From NCBI RefSeq assembly GCF_006496635.1, contig NZ_CP022958.1, positions 2,728,001-2,792,000 on the forward strand: 64,000 nt of DNA. The letters run 5' to 3'. Of the stretch, positions 17,912 to 29,552 are shown piece after piece. This DNA is from Azoarcus sp. DD4. GTDB lineage: Bacteria; Pseudomonadota; Gammaproteobacteria; Burkholderiales; Rhodocyclaceae. Position numbers and translations under genes: made by a program. The notes beneath the pieces were generated by a model. That model was not told the origin of the DNA, did no database searches, and saw nothing but the letters and a program-made list of their open reading frames with translations. Within the stretch, counting starts at the first letter, position 1. Each line of letters starts with the position of its first letter.

Positions 17912-18359
17912 CTCTGTTCTCCATGAAACGGGCAATCGCATTGCGGACGTCGTCCGGCCAGGCGATCGATTTGTGATTGTCGAGCGAGGTGGCGACGATG
18001 ACCTGTCGCGCACTCAGTCGTGGCTTGTCTTCGCCGCTGGCGAGGTGCTTGAGGACCAGCGAGGAATTGCCGAGTTTTTCGATGCTCAGTTGCCAGCGCA
18101 GGGTCTCGCCGAACACCGAGGGCGCGAGGAAGCGGGTGTCGAGCTGGGCGGTCGGCGTGCCCATGCGGCGCACGCTCACCAGCTCGGTCCAGGGATAGCC
18201 GAGGGATTCCAGCCAGTCCTCCACCACGCTGTTCAGCATGCGCAGGTAGTTGGGGAAGAAGACGATGCCCGCCGGGTCGCAGTCCTCGAAGCGCACGCGG
18301 CGCTCGACGACGAAACGCGCCGCTTCGCGAGCCATATCGGAATCGGGGTGCTGGGTCAC
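17904..18359 (-). CDS. Acyl-CoA thioesterase, 4-hydroxybenzoyl-CoA thioesterase family
   Basis: The 151-residue hot-dog-fold protein has the signature RFEDCDPAGIVFFPNYLRM, including the catalytic Asp. It hydrolyses an acyl- or aroyl-CoA. I chose the GTG at 18359 because GGAG lies six bases upstream and it follows the gcdH stop by 14 bp; the ATG at 18335 would give 143 residues but has no ribosome site. It probably relieves CoA trapping in the 2-aminobenzoyl-CoA pathway. Confidence 0.82.
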   Translation of the reverse strand: MTQHPDSDMAREAARFVVERRVRFEDCDPAGIVFFPNYLRMLNSVVEDWLESLGYPWTELVSVRRMGTPTAQLDTRFLAPSVFGETLRWQLSIEKLGNSSLVLKHLASGEDKPRLSARQVIVATSLDNHKSIAWPDDVRNAIARFMENRDA

Positions 18360-18373
18360 GACGGGCTCCGTGC

Positions 18374-19555
<1,182 letters not shown>

Positions 19556-19601
19556 GCTCTGTTCGGCTCCGTAGGGGTAAGGGTCGGGGCTGGGGGTAGG
19601 C

Positions 19602-20753
<1,152 letters not shown>

Positions 20754-20760
20754 GGCGTGC

Positions 20761-21606
20761 TCAGTTTCCTTCGAACTTGGGCTTCTGCTTGGCGGCGAAG
20801 GCTTCGAAGGCGCGGCGGAAGTCGCCGGTCATCATGCAGATGGCCTGGGCCTGGGCTTCGGATTCGACCATTTCCTCGATGCCCATGGCCCATTCCTGGT
20901 TGAGCATGGTCTTGGTCATGGTGTGGGCGAACCAGGGGCCGTCGGCGAGGTTGCGGGCGAGCTTGTCGGCTTCGGCAAAGAGCTCGGCGCTGGCGTGGAG
21001 CGCGCTGAAGAAGCCCCAGTCGCGGCCTTCTTCGGCGCTCATCACGCGGCCGGTCATCAGCAGCTCGGTGGCACGGCCCTGCCCGATCATGCGCGGCAAG
21101 AGGCCGCAGGCGCCCATGTCGGCGCCGGCGAGGCCGACGCGGGTGAAGAGGTAGGCGGTCTTGGTTTCGGGCGTGCCGAGGCGGAAGTCGGCGGCGAGCG
21201 CGACCATGGCGCCGGCGCCGGCGCAGAAGCCGTCGATGGCGGCGATGACGGGTTGCGGGGCGCGCCGCATGGTCTTGACCAGATCGCCGGTCATGCGGGT
21301 GAATTCGAGGAGTTCCGGCATGCTCATCTTGGTGAGCGGTTCGATGATTTCGAACACGTCGCCGCCGGAGCAGAAGTTGCCGCCTTCGCCGCGGATGACC
21401 ACGGTACGCACGTCGCTGGCGTACTTGAGGTTGTTGAAGAGGTCGCGCAGTTCGGCGTAGGAGTCGAAGGTGAGCGGGTTCTTCTTCTCCGGGCGGTTGA
21501 GCGTGATGGTGGCGACGCGGCCGTCTTCGGAGCAGGACCACTTGAAGTGGCGGGCCTGGTAGTCCTTGAACGGACGCTTGTGATCGTTCATCGAAAGTTC
21601 TGCCAT
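20761..21606 (-). CDS. Crotonase-fold protein without the hydratase glutamates, possible ring hydrolase
   Basis: The 281-residue protein has a crotonase core ([53 protein letters not shown]). The two hydratase glutamates are missing: the loop reads GAGAMVA where hydratases have GGGCEL, and LFTRVGLAG where they have PEI-LG. It may therefore be an isomerase or a C-C hydrolase, for example a BadI-like ring-opening enzyme acting on a 2-oxo ring formed from anthraniloyl-CoA. That role is inference. AGGAGA precedes the ATG at 21606. Confidence 0.8.
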   Translation of the reverse strand: MAELSMNDHKRPFKDYQARHFKWSCSEDGRVATITLNRPEKKNPLTFDSYAELRDLFNNLKYASDVRTVVIRGEGGNFCSGGDVFEIIEPLTKMSMPELLEFTRMTGDLVKTMRRAPQPVIAAIDGFCAGAGAMVALAADFRLGTPETKTAYLFTRVGLAGADMGACGLLPRMIGQGRATELLMTGRVMSAEEGRDWGFFSALHASAELFAEADKLARNLADGPWFAHTMTKTMLNQEWAMGIEEMVESEAQAQAICMMTGDFRRAFEAFAAKQKPKFEGN

Positions 21607-21692
21607 GGTCTCTCTCCTGTCATTCCTGGCTTGATTTTTGGGTTCGGTTGCCGCTATGTGGCGGCTTGTGCAGTGTTTGGCCTGGCTCTCGC

Positions 21693-21850
21693 TTGCCGGT
21701 GATCGCACGGGATATTTCTTCCGGGGCTGCCGCTACGCGGCGCGGCGGAGGGTACGCAAATGAGCGCTCGCGTTGCTCGCTCAGACAGTCCTCGCCCCTC
21801 CACAAAGATCCCGCACGCTCACCTCGGTCGGTGCGACTCCCCAGCGATTT
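21693..21850. repeat. Dispersed repeat family B, copy 2
   Basis: This segment fills most of the 259-bp gap between two operon genes. It shares TCAGACAGTCCTCGCCC and CCACAAA-N-A-N-CCCGC with the copy at 13008-13110, and contains several GC-rich inverted stretches. No gene is seen in it. Its position inside an operon means it must be transcribed. Confidence 0.6.
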
Positions 21851-21865
21851 CGTTTGGTGCTGCTC

Positions 21866-22675
21866 TTAGCCGGCCATCACCTCGCCACCGGCGACGGGAA
21901 TCGACTGCCCGTGTATCGCATCCGACCCCGGCAGGCACAGCCAGCCGACGGTGCGGGCGACGTCCTCCGGCTGCACGAGGCGACCCTGCGGATTGCTGGC
22001 GGCCAGCGTGGTCTTGGCGTCGTCGCTGCTGCGACCGGTCTTGGCGACGATGTTGTCCACCGCGCCGCCGAGCAGCGGGGTGTCGGTGTAGCCCGGGCAG
22101 ACCGCGTTCACCGTGATGCCCTGCTTCGCCACTTCCAGCGCCAGCGCGCGGGTCAGGCCGATGACGCCGTGCTTGGCGGCGCAGTAGGCGGAGACGTAGG
22201 CGTAGCCGACCAGGCCGGCGGTGCTGGCGATGTTGACGATGCGGCCCCAGCGCGCGGCCTGCATGCCCGGCAGCACGGCGTGGGTGCAGTTGTAGGTGCC
22301 GGTGAGGTTCACCGTCAGCATCTCGTTCCACAGCGCCGGCTCGGTCTTGGCGAGCGGCGCGCTCTTGGCGGCGCCGGCGTTGTTGATGAGGATGGCGATG
22401 GCACCGCGCGCGGCGGCGGCTTCGGCCAGCGCGGCGGCGATGGCGGCGTGGTCGGTGATGTCGGCCACCGCGATGCCGTGGCCCTGCCCCGCCAGCTTGT
22501 CGCGGGTGGCATTCAGCGGTTCGGCGCGGCGGCCGACCAGCGTCAGCGTGGCGCCGAGGCGGGCGAGTTCGACCGCGATCGCCTCGCCGATACCGCTGCC
22601 AGCGCCAGTCACCACGGCGTGGCGGCCGGCGAGCGGCGAATGGGTCTCTCTGCTGTTGTCGGTGGGTGCGTTCAT
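21866..22675 (-). CDS. Short-chain dehydrogenase, 3-hydroxyacyl-CoA type
   Basis: This 269-residue SDR has the NAD(P) motif TGAGSGIG, the NNAG element, the catalytic Tyr-Lys in YCAAKHG, and the NAVCPGYTDTPLL loop typical of 3-hydroxybutyrate/3-hydroxyacyl-CoA dehydrogenases. The ATG at 22675 has AGGAAGG upstream. In the operon it probably oxidises a 3-hydroxyacyl-CoA or a ring alcohol from the anthraniloyl-CoA route. Confidence 0.88.
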   Translation of the reverse strand: MNAPTDNSRETHSPLAGRHAVVTGAGSGIGEAIAVELARLGATLTLVGRRAEPLNATRDKLAGQGHGIAVADITDHAAIAAALAEAAAARGAIAILINNAGAAKSAPLAKTEPALWNEMLTVNLTGTYNCTHAVLPGMQAARWGRIVNIASTAGLVGYAYVSAYCAAKHGVIGLTRALALEVAKQGITVNAVCPGYTDTPLLGGAVDNIVAKTGRSSDDAKTTLAASNPQGRLVQPEDVARTVGWLCLPGSDAIHGQSIPVAGGEVMAG

Positions 22676-22747
22676 TGCGCTACCTTCCTGAGGTTTATAG
22701 GGGGATGCCCCAACGTCGGAGCACTCCACCACGAGCAAGCTGCGCTC

Positions 22748-22957
22748 GGTTTTACCCCCTCCCCTTCAAGGGGGTGAGGACGGGGTTTCGGCGAGCACCG
22801 CTCGCCGCCGGCCGAACGACGGTGCCTCGTGGCACCGGCTACCGGGCTGGCCCGATTTGCTCCCTCCCCTTCAAGGGGAGGGCTGGGGTGGGGATGGGGT
22901 TACGCGGAGCTGCCTCCTACCCCATCCCCCTCCTCCTAGCCTCCCGAAGGGGAGGAA
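22748..22957. repeat. REP-like repeat family A, copy 2 (three units)
   Basis: Three units are visible: about 22755-22787, 22860-22902 and, inverted, 22917-22954. Each has the CCCTTCAAGGGG-type palindrome or a degraded form of it. The unit at 22755 is followed by a GAGGACGGGGTTTCGGCGAG-like tail that also occurs at 58200-58260. The repeats fill the 318-bp gap 22676-22993 between ACMR and the SDR gene; no gene is seen. Confidence 0.75.
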
Positions 22958-22993
22958 CAAGACCGCGAGTCTCTCAAGCCGTCGAGAGCTCGA

Positions 22994-25312
22994 TTACTTC
23001 CCAGGCGCCGCGTAGCTGCGCTTGAGGTTGGTTTCGAACTGCGCCCTGCCCGACAGGTACTGCTTCGGCCAGGCCTGGCCCTTGAAGTCGATCTTGGCAG
23101 CTTCGTGCAGCGTCCAGGCCGGGTCCGCCAGATGCGGGCGGGCCACCGCGCACAGGTCGGCACGGCCGGCGCCGATGATGCTGTTCACATGGTCTGCTTC
23201 GAAGATCGCACCGACGGCGATGGTCGGGATGCCCACTTCGTTGCGGATGCGATCGGCGAACGGGGTCTGGAACATGCGGCCGAACACCGGCTTCTCGCCC
23301 TTCCACACCTGGCCCGACGAGCAGTCGATGATGTCGGCGCCGGCTTCCTTGAACAGGCGCGCGATCGCCACCGCGTCGTCGGCAGTGTTGCCGCCCGGGA
23401 ACCAGTCGTGGCACGACAGGCGCACCGACATCGGCTTGTCGGCCGGCCACACCGCGCGCATCGCCTTGAACACTTCCAGCGGATAGCGGGCGCGGTTCTC
23501 GATGCTGCCGCCGTACTCGTCCTTGCGCTGATTGGTCAGCGGCGACAGGAAGCTCGACAGCAGGTAGCCGTGGGCGCAGTGGAACTCGAGGATGTCGAAG
23601 CCGGCTTCGGCACCCATCTTGGTGGCGCGCACGAAGTCTTCCTTGACGCGGTCCATGTCGTCGCGGTTCATTTCGCGCGGCACCTGCGAATTCGGCAGAT
23701 AGGGCAGCGGCGAGGCCGAGATCAGCTCCCAGGCGCCGGACTCCAGCGGCTGGTCGATGCCTTCCCAGGCCAGCTTGGTCGCACCCTTGCGGCCGGCGTG
23801 GCCGAGCTGCAGGCCCATCTTGGCGCTGGAATTGGCATGCACGAAATCGACGATGCGCTTCCAGGCATTGACGTGCTCGGGCTTGTACATGCCGGCGCAT
23901 CCCGGGGTGATGCGGGCATCGGCCGAAACGCAGGTCATCTCGGTGTAGAGCAGACCGGTGCCGCCGAGGGCGCGCGAGCCGAAATGCACCAGGTGGAAGT
24001 CGTTGGCCGCGCCATCCTCGGCGGAATACATCGCCATCGGAGACATGATGACGCGGTTGGCCAGCGTCAGCCCGCGCAGCTTGAACGGGGTGAACATCGG
24101 CGGCGGCGGGTTCTGGTCGGCGGCGACCGGCACACCGGCCTTCTCGGCCACCCAGCGCTCGTAGCCTTCCAGCCACTTGGCGTCGCGCAGGCGCAGGTTT
24201 TCGTGCGAGATGCGCTGCGAGCGGGTCAGCATCGAGTACATGAATTGCTCGGGCTCCAGCGTATCGCAGTAGCGCGCATCGCAGACTTCGAACCACTCCA
24301 TGGCGTTCCAGGCGGCGTTCTGCAGGCGCAGCACGTCGATGTTGCGCACTTCCTGGTAGCGCGACAGCACCGCCGGGATGTTCTCGACCGCATCGCCCTG
24401 CTCCTTGAACAAACGGGTGAGGTCGATCGCGTCTTCCAGCGCCAGCTTGGTGCCGGAGCCGATCGCGAAGTGGGCGGTGTGCACCGCGTCGCCCATCAGC
24501 ACGACGTGGCTCTTGCCGTTGAAGTGGTGCCACTGCTCGCACTTCACGCGCTGGAAGTTGAGCCAGGCGGAGCCGCGCAGGTGGCGGGCGTTGGTCATCA
24601 GCGGGAAGCCGTCGAGGTGCTTCTCGAACAGCTTTTCGCAGAATTCGATCGATTGCTGCTGGTCGGCCTTGTCGAGGCCGTGGGCCTGCCAGACGTGTTC
24701 CGGGCATTCGACGATGAAGGTGGTGGTGGTGTCGTCGAACTTGTAGATGTGGGCCTGGAACCAGCCGTGTTCGGTCTTCTCGAAGATGAAGTTGAAGGCG
24801 TCGAACAGCTTGTTGGTGCCCAGCCAGATATAGCGGTTCGGGCGGGTGACGATGTCCGGCTTGAAGACTTCGTTGTAGCGGTTGCGGATCTTGGAGTTGA
24901 TGCCGTCGGACGCGATGATGAGGTCGGCATCCGGGTACTCCAGGTCGGAATCGACGTCCTTCTCGAACACCAGCTCGACGCCGAGCTCCTCGCAGCGTTC
25001 CTGCAGGATGTTGAGCATCTTCTTGCGGCCGATGCCGACGAAGCCGTGACCGCCGGAGCGGATCGTGCGGCCCTTGAAGTGCAGCTCAATGTCGTCCCAA
25101 TGATTGAAGGCGACCTGGATGGCGTCGGCCGTCACCGGGTCCCATTCGCGCATGTTGTCCATGGTCGCGTCGGAGAACACGACACCCCAGCCGAAAGTGT
25201 CATAGGGCTTGTTGCGTTCGACCACCGTGATCTGATGCGCCGGATTCAGCTTCTTCATCAGGATCGCGAAATACAGCCCGGCCGGGCCACCACCGATACA
25301 CACGATGCGCAT
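22994..25312 (-). CDS. Anthraniloyl-CoA (2-aminobenzoyl-CoA) monooxygenase/reductase
   Basis: The 772-residue protein is a fusion. Residues 1 to about 385 form a flavin monooxygenase (FAD motif [31 protein letters not shown]). From about 395 to the end it is an Old Yellow Enzyme-type FMN reductase ([45 protein letters not shown]). This two-domain layout is that of the Azoarcus evansii 2-aminobenzoyl-CoA monooxygenase/reductase, which hydroxylates and dearomatises the ring. Database labels often read salicylyl-CoA 5-hydroxylase; that remains an alternative. It leads the leftward operon, behind a MarR gene. Confidence 0.85.
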   Translation of the reverse strand: MRIVCIGGGPAGLYFAILMKKLNPAHQITVVERNKPYDTFGWGVVFSDATMDNMREWDPVTADAIQVAFNHWDDIELHFKGRTIRSGGHGFVGIGRKKMLNILQERCEELGVELVFEKDVDSDLEYPDADLIIASDGINSKIRNRYNEVFKPDIVTRPNRYIWLGTNKLFDAFNFIFEKTEHGWFQAHIYKFDDTTTTFIVECPEHVWQAHGLDKADQQQSIEFCEKLFEKHLDGFPLMTNARHLRGSAWLNFQRVKCEQWHHFNGKSHVVLMGDAVHTAHFAIGSGTKLALEDAIDLTRLFKEQGDAVENIPAVLSRYQEVRNIDVLRLQNAAWNAMEWFEVCDARYCDTLEPEQFMYSMLTRSQRISHENLRLRDAKWLEGYERWVAEKAGVPVAADQNPPPPMFTPFKLRGLTLANRVIMSPMAMYSAEDGAANDFHLVHFGSRALGGTGLLYTEMTCVSADARITPGCAGMYKPEHVNAWKRIVDFVHANSSAKMGLQLGHAGRKGATKLAWEGIDQPLESGAWELISASPLPYLPNSQVPREMNRDDMDRVKEDFVRATKMGAEAGFDILEFHCAHGYLLSSFLSPLTNQRKDEYGGSIENRARYPLEVFKAMRAVWPADKPMSVRLSCHDWFPGGNTADDAVAIARLFKEAGADIIDCSSGQVWKGEKPVFGRMFQTPFADRIRNEVGIPTIAVGAIFEADHVNSIIGAGRADLCAVARPHLADPAWTLHEAAKIDFKGQAWPKQYLSGRAQFETNLKRSYAAPGK

Positions 25313-25378
25313 GCTGTTGCTCCTCTGGTTGTTCCTTGCGGCCTGCCCGACGGGTTCGTGCGGGACCGGACGCGAGGC

Positions 25379-25435
25379 ATGAAATAGGATCGCTTATTTA
25401 GCGAGAAATATTTCATGTCTAAACTATTAAGTCAA
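25379..25435 (-). promoter_or_regulatory. Promoter and palindromic operator for the ACMR operon
   Basis: On the minus strand a -35-like TTGACT (25430-25435) is followed 17 bp later by AATATT (25407-25412). The perfect palindrome GAAATATTTC (25405-25414) covers this -10 region, and the larger inverted repeat ATGAAATA / TATTTCAT (25379-25386 and 25409-25416) surrounds it. Repression by the adjacent MarR protein, released by an aryl-CoA, is a reasonable inference. Confidence 0.5.
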
Positions 25436-25467
25436 CAAGCTCATTGCGGCTATGCGTTTTCGTCGCC

Positions 25468-25980
25468 TCAGCGCTCCTCTCCAATGTAGCCGCCGTCGCC
25501 GGAAAGATCGGGCGGATGCAAGGTCAGCAGCTCGCGCAGCATCGCCAGCAGCATGCGTGCGTTGTCGGCGCCGAACGGCTCCAGCACCGCGTGCTGGTGG
25601 CGCTGGGCGCGTTCGCGCAGGGTTTCGGTCAGACGCTGGCCCTTGGGGGTGAGCCGGACGACGGTCTGACGGCGGTCGGTGCGCACGCGGGTACGCGTGA
25701 CCAGGCCGTCGTTCTCCATGCGCTGCACCACCTTGCTCAGCGTCGGCTGCTTGGTCAGCGCCAGCTGACTGAGCGCGCCTATGCTCTCGCCTGCACTGCC
25801 GGCCAGACTGGCCAGCACCCGCCATTCGGTCACCGACAGCCCGGCGCTATTCACCTCGCGGTGGAACTCATGGGAAATCCGGCTGCTGGCCTGCGCGAGC
25901 AGGTAGGCCAGATAGCCGTCGATGAAGCGTTCGCCCGCATCGTCGGCGGGTCTGTCTTCTGAAGATGGGCTCATCGGCAT
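25468..25980 (-). CDS. MarR-family regulator
   Basis: The 170-residue protein has a winged helix (SVTEWRVLASLAG, SQLALTKQPTLSKVVQRME, RTRVRTDRRQTVVRLT) flanked by dimerisation helices. MarR proteins near aryl-CoA genes usually repress until the CoA thioester binds. The gene lies directly upstream of ACMR in the same direction, so that operon is the probable target. The start at 25980 has GGAG six bases upstream; a start at 26040 would leave its GAGG touching the ATG. It is divergent from the AraC gene at 26196. Confidence 0.85.
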   Translation of the reverse strand: MPMSPSSEDRPADDAGERFIDGYLAYLLAQASSRISHEFHREVNSAGLSVTEWRVLASLAGSAGESIGALSQLALTKQPTLSKVVQRMENDGLVTRTRVRTDRRQTVVRLTPKGQRLTETLRERAQRHQHAVLEPFGADNARMLLAMLRELLTLHPPDLSGDGGYIGEER

Positions 25981-26093
25981 CCTGGGCTCCGGGGTTGGCG
26001 CAAACCACTGGATCGCATGGCGAAGCTGCACAGTCGACATCCTCTGTCTAAAGTGTAATGAAGGTGCAGATTTGTCTTGCGATCCGGAGTTTG

Positions 26094-26121
26094 TTGCATT
26101 TAAATTATTTACACCTATACA
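26094..26121 (+). promoter_or_regulatory. Sigma-70-like promoter for the AraC gene at 26196
   Basis: TTGCAT (26094-26099), a 16-bp spacer and TATACA (26116-26121) make a fair promoter in an AT-rich stretch. Transcription would start near 26128. This argues against translation starting at the ATG at 26124 and supports the GTG at 26196. Confidence 0.45.
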
Positions 26122-26195
26122 TTATGGGCAGTGGAGAGCGCGATGTCAGTCCCCCGAGCAATCCTGTTCCCATTCCGACCGCCCGGAGCCTTGCC

Positions 26196-27209
26196 GTGAA
26201 CGCCCCGGAAATCCTGCCGCCGGCAGAGCCGCTGGCCGCCTACCCTTTTTTCCGCTCGGGTGATGCCGAGGAGTCGCGGTTGCATGTCGCCCGCGTATTC
26301 TGCCCACACGAGCTCAAGCAAGTCACGGCCAGGCGGCCTTTCGCCTCGCGCCATAATCTGGTCAAGCTCAACGAGACGGCGCTCAATTACCTGACTTACG
26401 GCACCGACGTCGACATCCTGCCGGGGCAGTTGAAGAGTTTCTTCCTGGTACAGGTGCCGCTCGAAGGCACGGCGGCGATTCGCTGCGGCGACCAGGAGCT
26501 GATGTCCAGCCCGGCGGTGGCGTCCATCCTCAGCCCCGACGAATACACCGAGATGCGCTGGCACCACGACAACCGCCAGCTGCTGCTGTGGATCCCACGC
26601 CAGGCGCTCGAACGCCGGCTGGCCGAGCATCTCGGCGAAGCCCCGGACAAGCCGCTCAGCTTCCGGCTCGCCCTGCCCCAGCGCGAGGGTCTGACCCAGA
26701 GCTGGTGCCGGATGCTGGTGGACCTCGCTTCCAACATCGACCAATGCGGCGCCGACTGGCTCCGCTTCCGCCCCACTGTCGCCGCCCTGGAGGATTGCCT
26801 GTTGCGCGGATTACTGCAGCTCCATCAGCACAACTACAGCGAACGTCTCGCCACCCCGCCGCGCGAGGCCGGCAAGCCGCGTCATGTGCAGCGCGCCATC
26901 GATTACGTGCAGGCCCATATCGAAGAAGGCATCACCGTGGGCGACATTGCCCGCGCTGCCTGCGTGAGCGTGCGTGCCCTGGAGGAAGGCTTCCGCAAGC
27001 ATTGCGATACCACGCCGCTGGTCTACCTGCGCGAGGTGCGTCTGGAGCGGGTGCGCAAGGCGCTGGTGAACCTGCCGCTGCATGGCGAATCCGTCACCGA
27101 CATCGCCCAGCGCTACGGCTTCGTGCACCTCGGCCGTTTCTCCGCCTACTACAAGGCCCGCTTCGGTGAGACTCCCTCGCAGACGGCCGGCCGCGGCGCC
27201 CGTGCCTAG
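26196..27209 (+). CDS. AraC-family regulator of the first StyAB-type operon
   Basis: From the GTG at 26196 (GGAG eight bases upstream) the protein is 337 residues, the same size as the other AraC proteins in the window. The N-terminal half is an AraC-binding-like sensor domain. The C-terminal half carries two helix-turn-helix motifs (ITVGDIARAACVSVRALEEGF and VTDIAQRYGFVHLGRFSAYYKARFGETPS). The recognition helix VRALEEGF differs from the RSL(F/Y)xGF of three paralogs elsewhere here. It most likely activates the SDR-styA-styB genes that follow, perhaps in response to indole or a related aromatic. Confidence 0.85.
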   Translation: MNAPEILPPAEPLAAYPFFRSGDAEESRLHVARVFCPHELKQVTARRPFASRHNLVKLNETALNYLTYGTDVDILPGQLKSFFLVQVPLEGTAAIRCGDQELMSSPAVASILSPDEYTEMRWHHDNRQLLLWIPRQALERRLAEHLGEAPDKPLSFRLALPQREGLTQSWCRMLVDLASNIDQCGADWLRFRPTVAALEDCLLRGLLQLHQHNYSERLATPPREAGKPRHVQRAIDYVQAHIEEGITVGDIARAACVSVRALEEGFRKHCDTTPLVYLREVRLERVRKALVNLPLHGESVTDIAQRYGFVHLGRFSAYYKARFGETPSQTAGRGARA

Positions 27210-27226
27210 GTCTTTTGTGCCTGCGC

Positions 27227-27260
27227 GGATAACGGATAGGGGGCAGGCGCATTCCGGATA
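27227..27260 (+). promoter_or_regulatory. Triple GGATA cluster upstream of the SDR-StyAB operon
   Basis: GGATA occurs at 27227, 27234 and 27256 in the 124-bp gap before the SDR gene. It recalls the XylS-like boxes found elsewhere in the window, but the TGCA half and the 20-bp period are not kept and no TANNNT follows at the usual distance. It may be the site of the divergent AraC protein encoded upstream. Confidence 0.35.
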
Positions 27261-27333
27261 GCCCGTCATCCGACTGAAATGAAAACTGTGCTCCATCGAC
27301 GCCGCGGTGCGTCACCACAACGGAGCACAGCAG

Positions 27334-28122
27334 ATGAAGGGCCTGGACAAGAAAGTCGCCATCGTCACCGGTGGCGCAACCCTGATCGGCGAGGCGGTCG
27401 CACGTGACCTGATCGCCCACGGCGCCAGCGTGGTGCTGGCCGACATCGACGCCGCCAAGGGGGCTGCGGCCGCAGATCGCCTCGGCGCCGCCGCCCGCTA
27501 CCTCCGCACCGACGTCACCGACGATGCTTCGATCGCCGCCTGTGTTGCCGGCACGGCGGCGGCCTTTGGCGGCGTCGATTTTCTCGTCAATTGCGCCTGC
27601 ACCTACGTCGATAACGGCGCTGCCTCTACCCGCGCCGAGTGGCTGCAGGCCTTCGACGTGAATGTCGCCGGCGCGGCGATGATGCTGCAGGCCTGCCGCC
27701 CGGAGATGGCCAAGCGCGGTGGCGGTTCGGTCGTGAACTTCGCCTCGATTTCCGCCGGTGCTGCCCAGGCCGGCCGCTGGCTCTACCCGATGAGCAAGGC
27801 GGCCATCCAGCAATTCACCCGCAGTGCGGCGCTTGATCTTGCCGCCGAGCGCATCCGCGTCAATTCGGTCTCTCCGGGCTGGACCTGGTCCTCGGTGATC
27901 GACACGCTGTCCGGCGGCGACAAGGCCAAGGCCGACAAGGTCGCGGCCGACTACCACATCCTCGGCCGCCTCGGCCTGCCCGAAGAAGTCGCCCAGGTCG
28001 TCTCCTTCCTGCTGTCCGACCATGCCAGCTTCGTCACCGGCGCCGACTATGCCTGCGATGGCGGCTACACCGCACTCGGTCCCGAAGGCACCGCCGCCGC
28101 GATCACGCGGCTGATGGCCTGA
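27334..28122 (+). CDS. Short-chain dehydrogenase of the first StyAB-type operon
   Basis: This 262-residue SDR has TGGATLIGEAVA at the nucleotide site, DVNVAGAAMM, and the catalytic Tyr-Lys in YPMSKAAIQ. It precedes a StyA-like oxygenase and its flavin reductase in one operon. In the indole iif operon of Acinetobacter an SDR (IifB) oxidises the dihydrodiol made by the StyA-like IifC; the same role is plausible here. A general cis-diol or alcohol dehydrogenase is the alternative. The ATG at 27334 begins directly at the fold. Confidence 0.82.
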   Translation: MKGLDKKVAIVTGGATLIGEAVARDLIAHGASVVLADIDAAKGAAAADRLGAAARYLRTDVTDDASIAACVAGTAAAFGGVDFLVNCACTYVDNGAASTRAEWLQAFDVNVAGAAMMLQACRPEMAKRGGGSVVNFASISAGAAQAGRWLYPMSKAAIQQFTRSAALDLAAERIRVNSVSPGWTWSSVIDTLSGGDKAKADKVAADYHILGRLGLPEEVAQVVSFLLSDHASFVTGADYACDGGYTALGPEGTAAAITRLMA

Positions 28123-28188
28123 GTTCTCCATCCTCGCCGCCGCGTCCCTCGCTTTCCCGCACAGATCCACACCCATCAGGAGACTTCC

Positions 28189-29487
28189 ATGCACCTCGCC
28201 AGCAATGCGTCCGAAAACAAGATCACCCCGCGCAGCGTCGCCATCGTCGGCGCCGGCCAGGCCGGCCTGCTGCTCGGCTGCGGCCTGCTCGACCAGGGCT
28301 ACAGCGTCACCCTGGTCACCAACCGCAGTGCCGAGGATGTCTGGCACGGCAAGGTGATGTCGTCCCAGTTCATCTTCGATCCGGCGCTGCAGATCGAGCG
28401 CGATTTCGGCATGAACCAGTGGGAAGCCGACTGCATGAAGACCGAAGGCATCGGCTTCTCCATCCCGATGCCGGACGGCAGCGGCAACAAGGCGATCCAT
28501 TGGCATGCGCGCCTCAACGCCTACGGCCAGTCGGTGGACCAACGGGTCAAGATGCCGGGCTGGATGAAGGAGTTCGTGCGACGCGGCGGTGAACTGCGCT
28601 TCGACGACGTCGGCGTGGCCGAGCTGGACAAACTCGCCGCCGAGTACGAACTGGTGCTGCTGGCCGGCGGCAAGGGCGAGATCGTCAAGCTGCTCGGCAC
28701 CGACGAAAGCCGTTCGCCGGTCAAGCAGCCGATGCGCCAGCTCGCCCTGACCTACGTCACAGGCATGAAGCGCCACGACTACTACGAGTGCGTGAACTTC
28801 AACCTGATCCCCGGCGTGGGCGAATACTTCGTGTTCCCGGCACTGACTACCAAGGGCGCCGACGGCACCCAGGACTGCGACATCATGGTGTTCGAAGGCG
28901 TGCCGGGCGGCCCGATGGACTGTTGGGGCGAGGCCAAGACCCCGGAGCAGCACCTCGAGATCAGCCTCAATATCCTCAAAACCTTCGTGCCCTGGGAATA
29001 CGAGCGCAGCCGCGACTGCCAGCTCACCGACGCCAACGGCATCCTCGCCGGCCGCATCACGCCGACGGTGCGCAACCCGGTGCTGACCCTGCCTTCCGGC
29101 CGCAAGGTCTTCGGCATGGGCGACGCGGTGCTGGTGAACGACCCGATCACCGGCCAGGGCTCCAACAACGCCACCAAGGGCGCCAAGCACTACTACGACG
29201 CCATCCTCGCCCGCGGCGCCGCCGCCTTCGACGAAGCCTGGATGCGCCAGACCTTCGACGCGCTCTACAACGGCTATGCAGAAAAGGTGGTGCGCTGGAC
29301 CAACAGCCTGCTGTTCCCGCCGCCCGAGCATATCGTCAAGCTGCTCGGCGCCGCGCAACAGGCACCGTCGCTGGCCAGCCGCATCGCCAATGGCTTCAAC
29401 GATCCGCGCGATTACGCCGAATACTGGTTCGATGCCGCAGACGCGGAAAGCCTGATCGCCCGCGAGATGCAGAAGCTCGCCGCCTGA
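28189..29487 (+). CDS. StyA-type FAD monooxygenase (indole/styrene), copy 1
   Basis: The 432-residue protein is close to the length of StyA. It has the FAD motif [17 protein letters not shown], the VTLVTNRSAEDV stretch, PGWMKEFVRRGG, and VLVNDPITGQGSNNATKGA near the flavin. StyA/IndA-type enzymes use FADH2 supplied by a separate reductase to epoxidise styrene or the C2-C3 bond of indole. The reductase gene follows 65 bp downstream. The SDR upstream and the anthraniloyl-CoA operon next door favour indole or a substituted indole. It is clearly diverged from the second copy at 60443. Confidence 0.88.
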   Translation: MHLASNASENKITPRSVAIVGAGQAGLLLGCGLLDQGYSVTLVTNRSAEDVWHGKVMSSQFIFDPALQIERDFGMNQWEADCMKTEGIGFSIPMPDGSGNKAIHWHARLNAYGQSVDQRVKMPGWMKEFVRRGGELRFDDVGVAELDKLAAEYELVLLAGGKGEIVKLLGTDESRSPVKQPMRQLALTYVTGMKRHDYYECVNFNLIPGVGEYFVFPALTTKGADGTQDCDIMVFEGVPGGPMDCWGEAKTPEQHLEISLNILKTFVPWEYERSRDCQLTDANGILAGRITPTVRNPVLTLPSGRKVFGMGDAVLVNDPITGQGSNNATKGAKHYYDAILARGAAAFDEAWMRQTFDALYNGYAEKVVRWTNSLLFPPPEHIVKLLGAAQQAPSLASRIANGFNDPRDYAEYWFDAADAESLIAREMQKLAA

Positions 29488-29552
29488 TTCGTTGCATTGC
29501 CGCCGCTGCGGCCGGGGGTTCCATTCCCCCCGGTCGCGGCCAGGAGAAAACC

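Noticed and set aside
22748..22957. Repeated palindromes considered as a CRISPR array
   Set aside because: Units are not evenly spaced, are inverted relative to each other, and no cas genes are near. They belong to the dispersed REP-like family.
26058..26195. Upstream starts for the AraC gene at 26058 and 26124
   Set aside because: They overlap the predicted promoter elements at 26094-26121; the GTG at 26196 has a ribosome site and gives the usual family length.
27094..29358. A 754-codon minus-strand frame across the SDR and StyA genes
   Set aside because: It is antisense to two complete enzymes with intact motifs and carries none itself.
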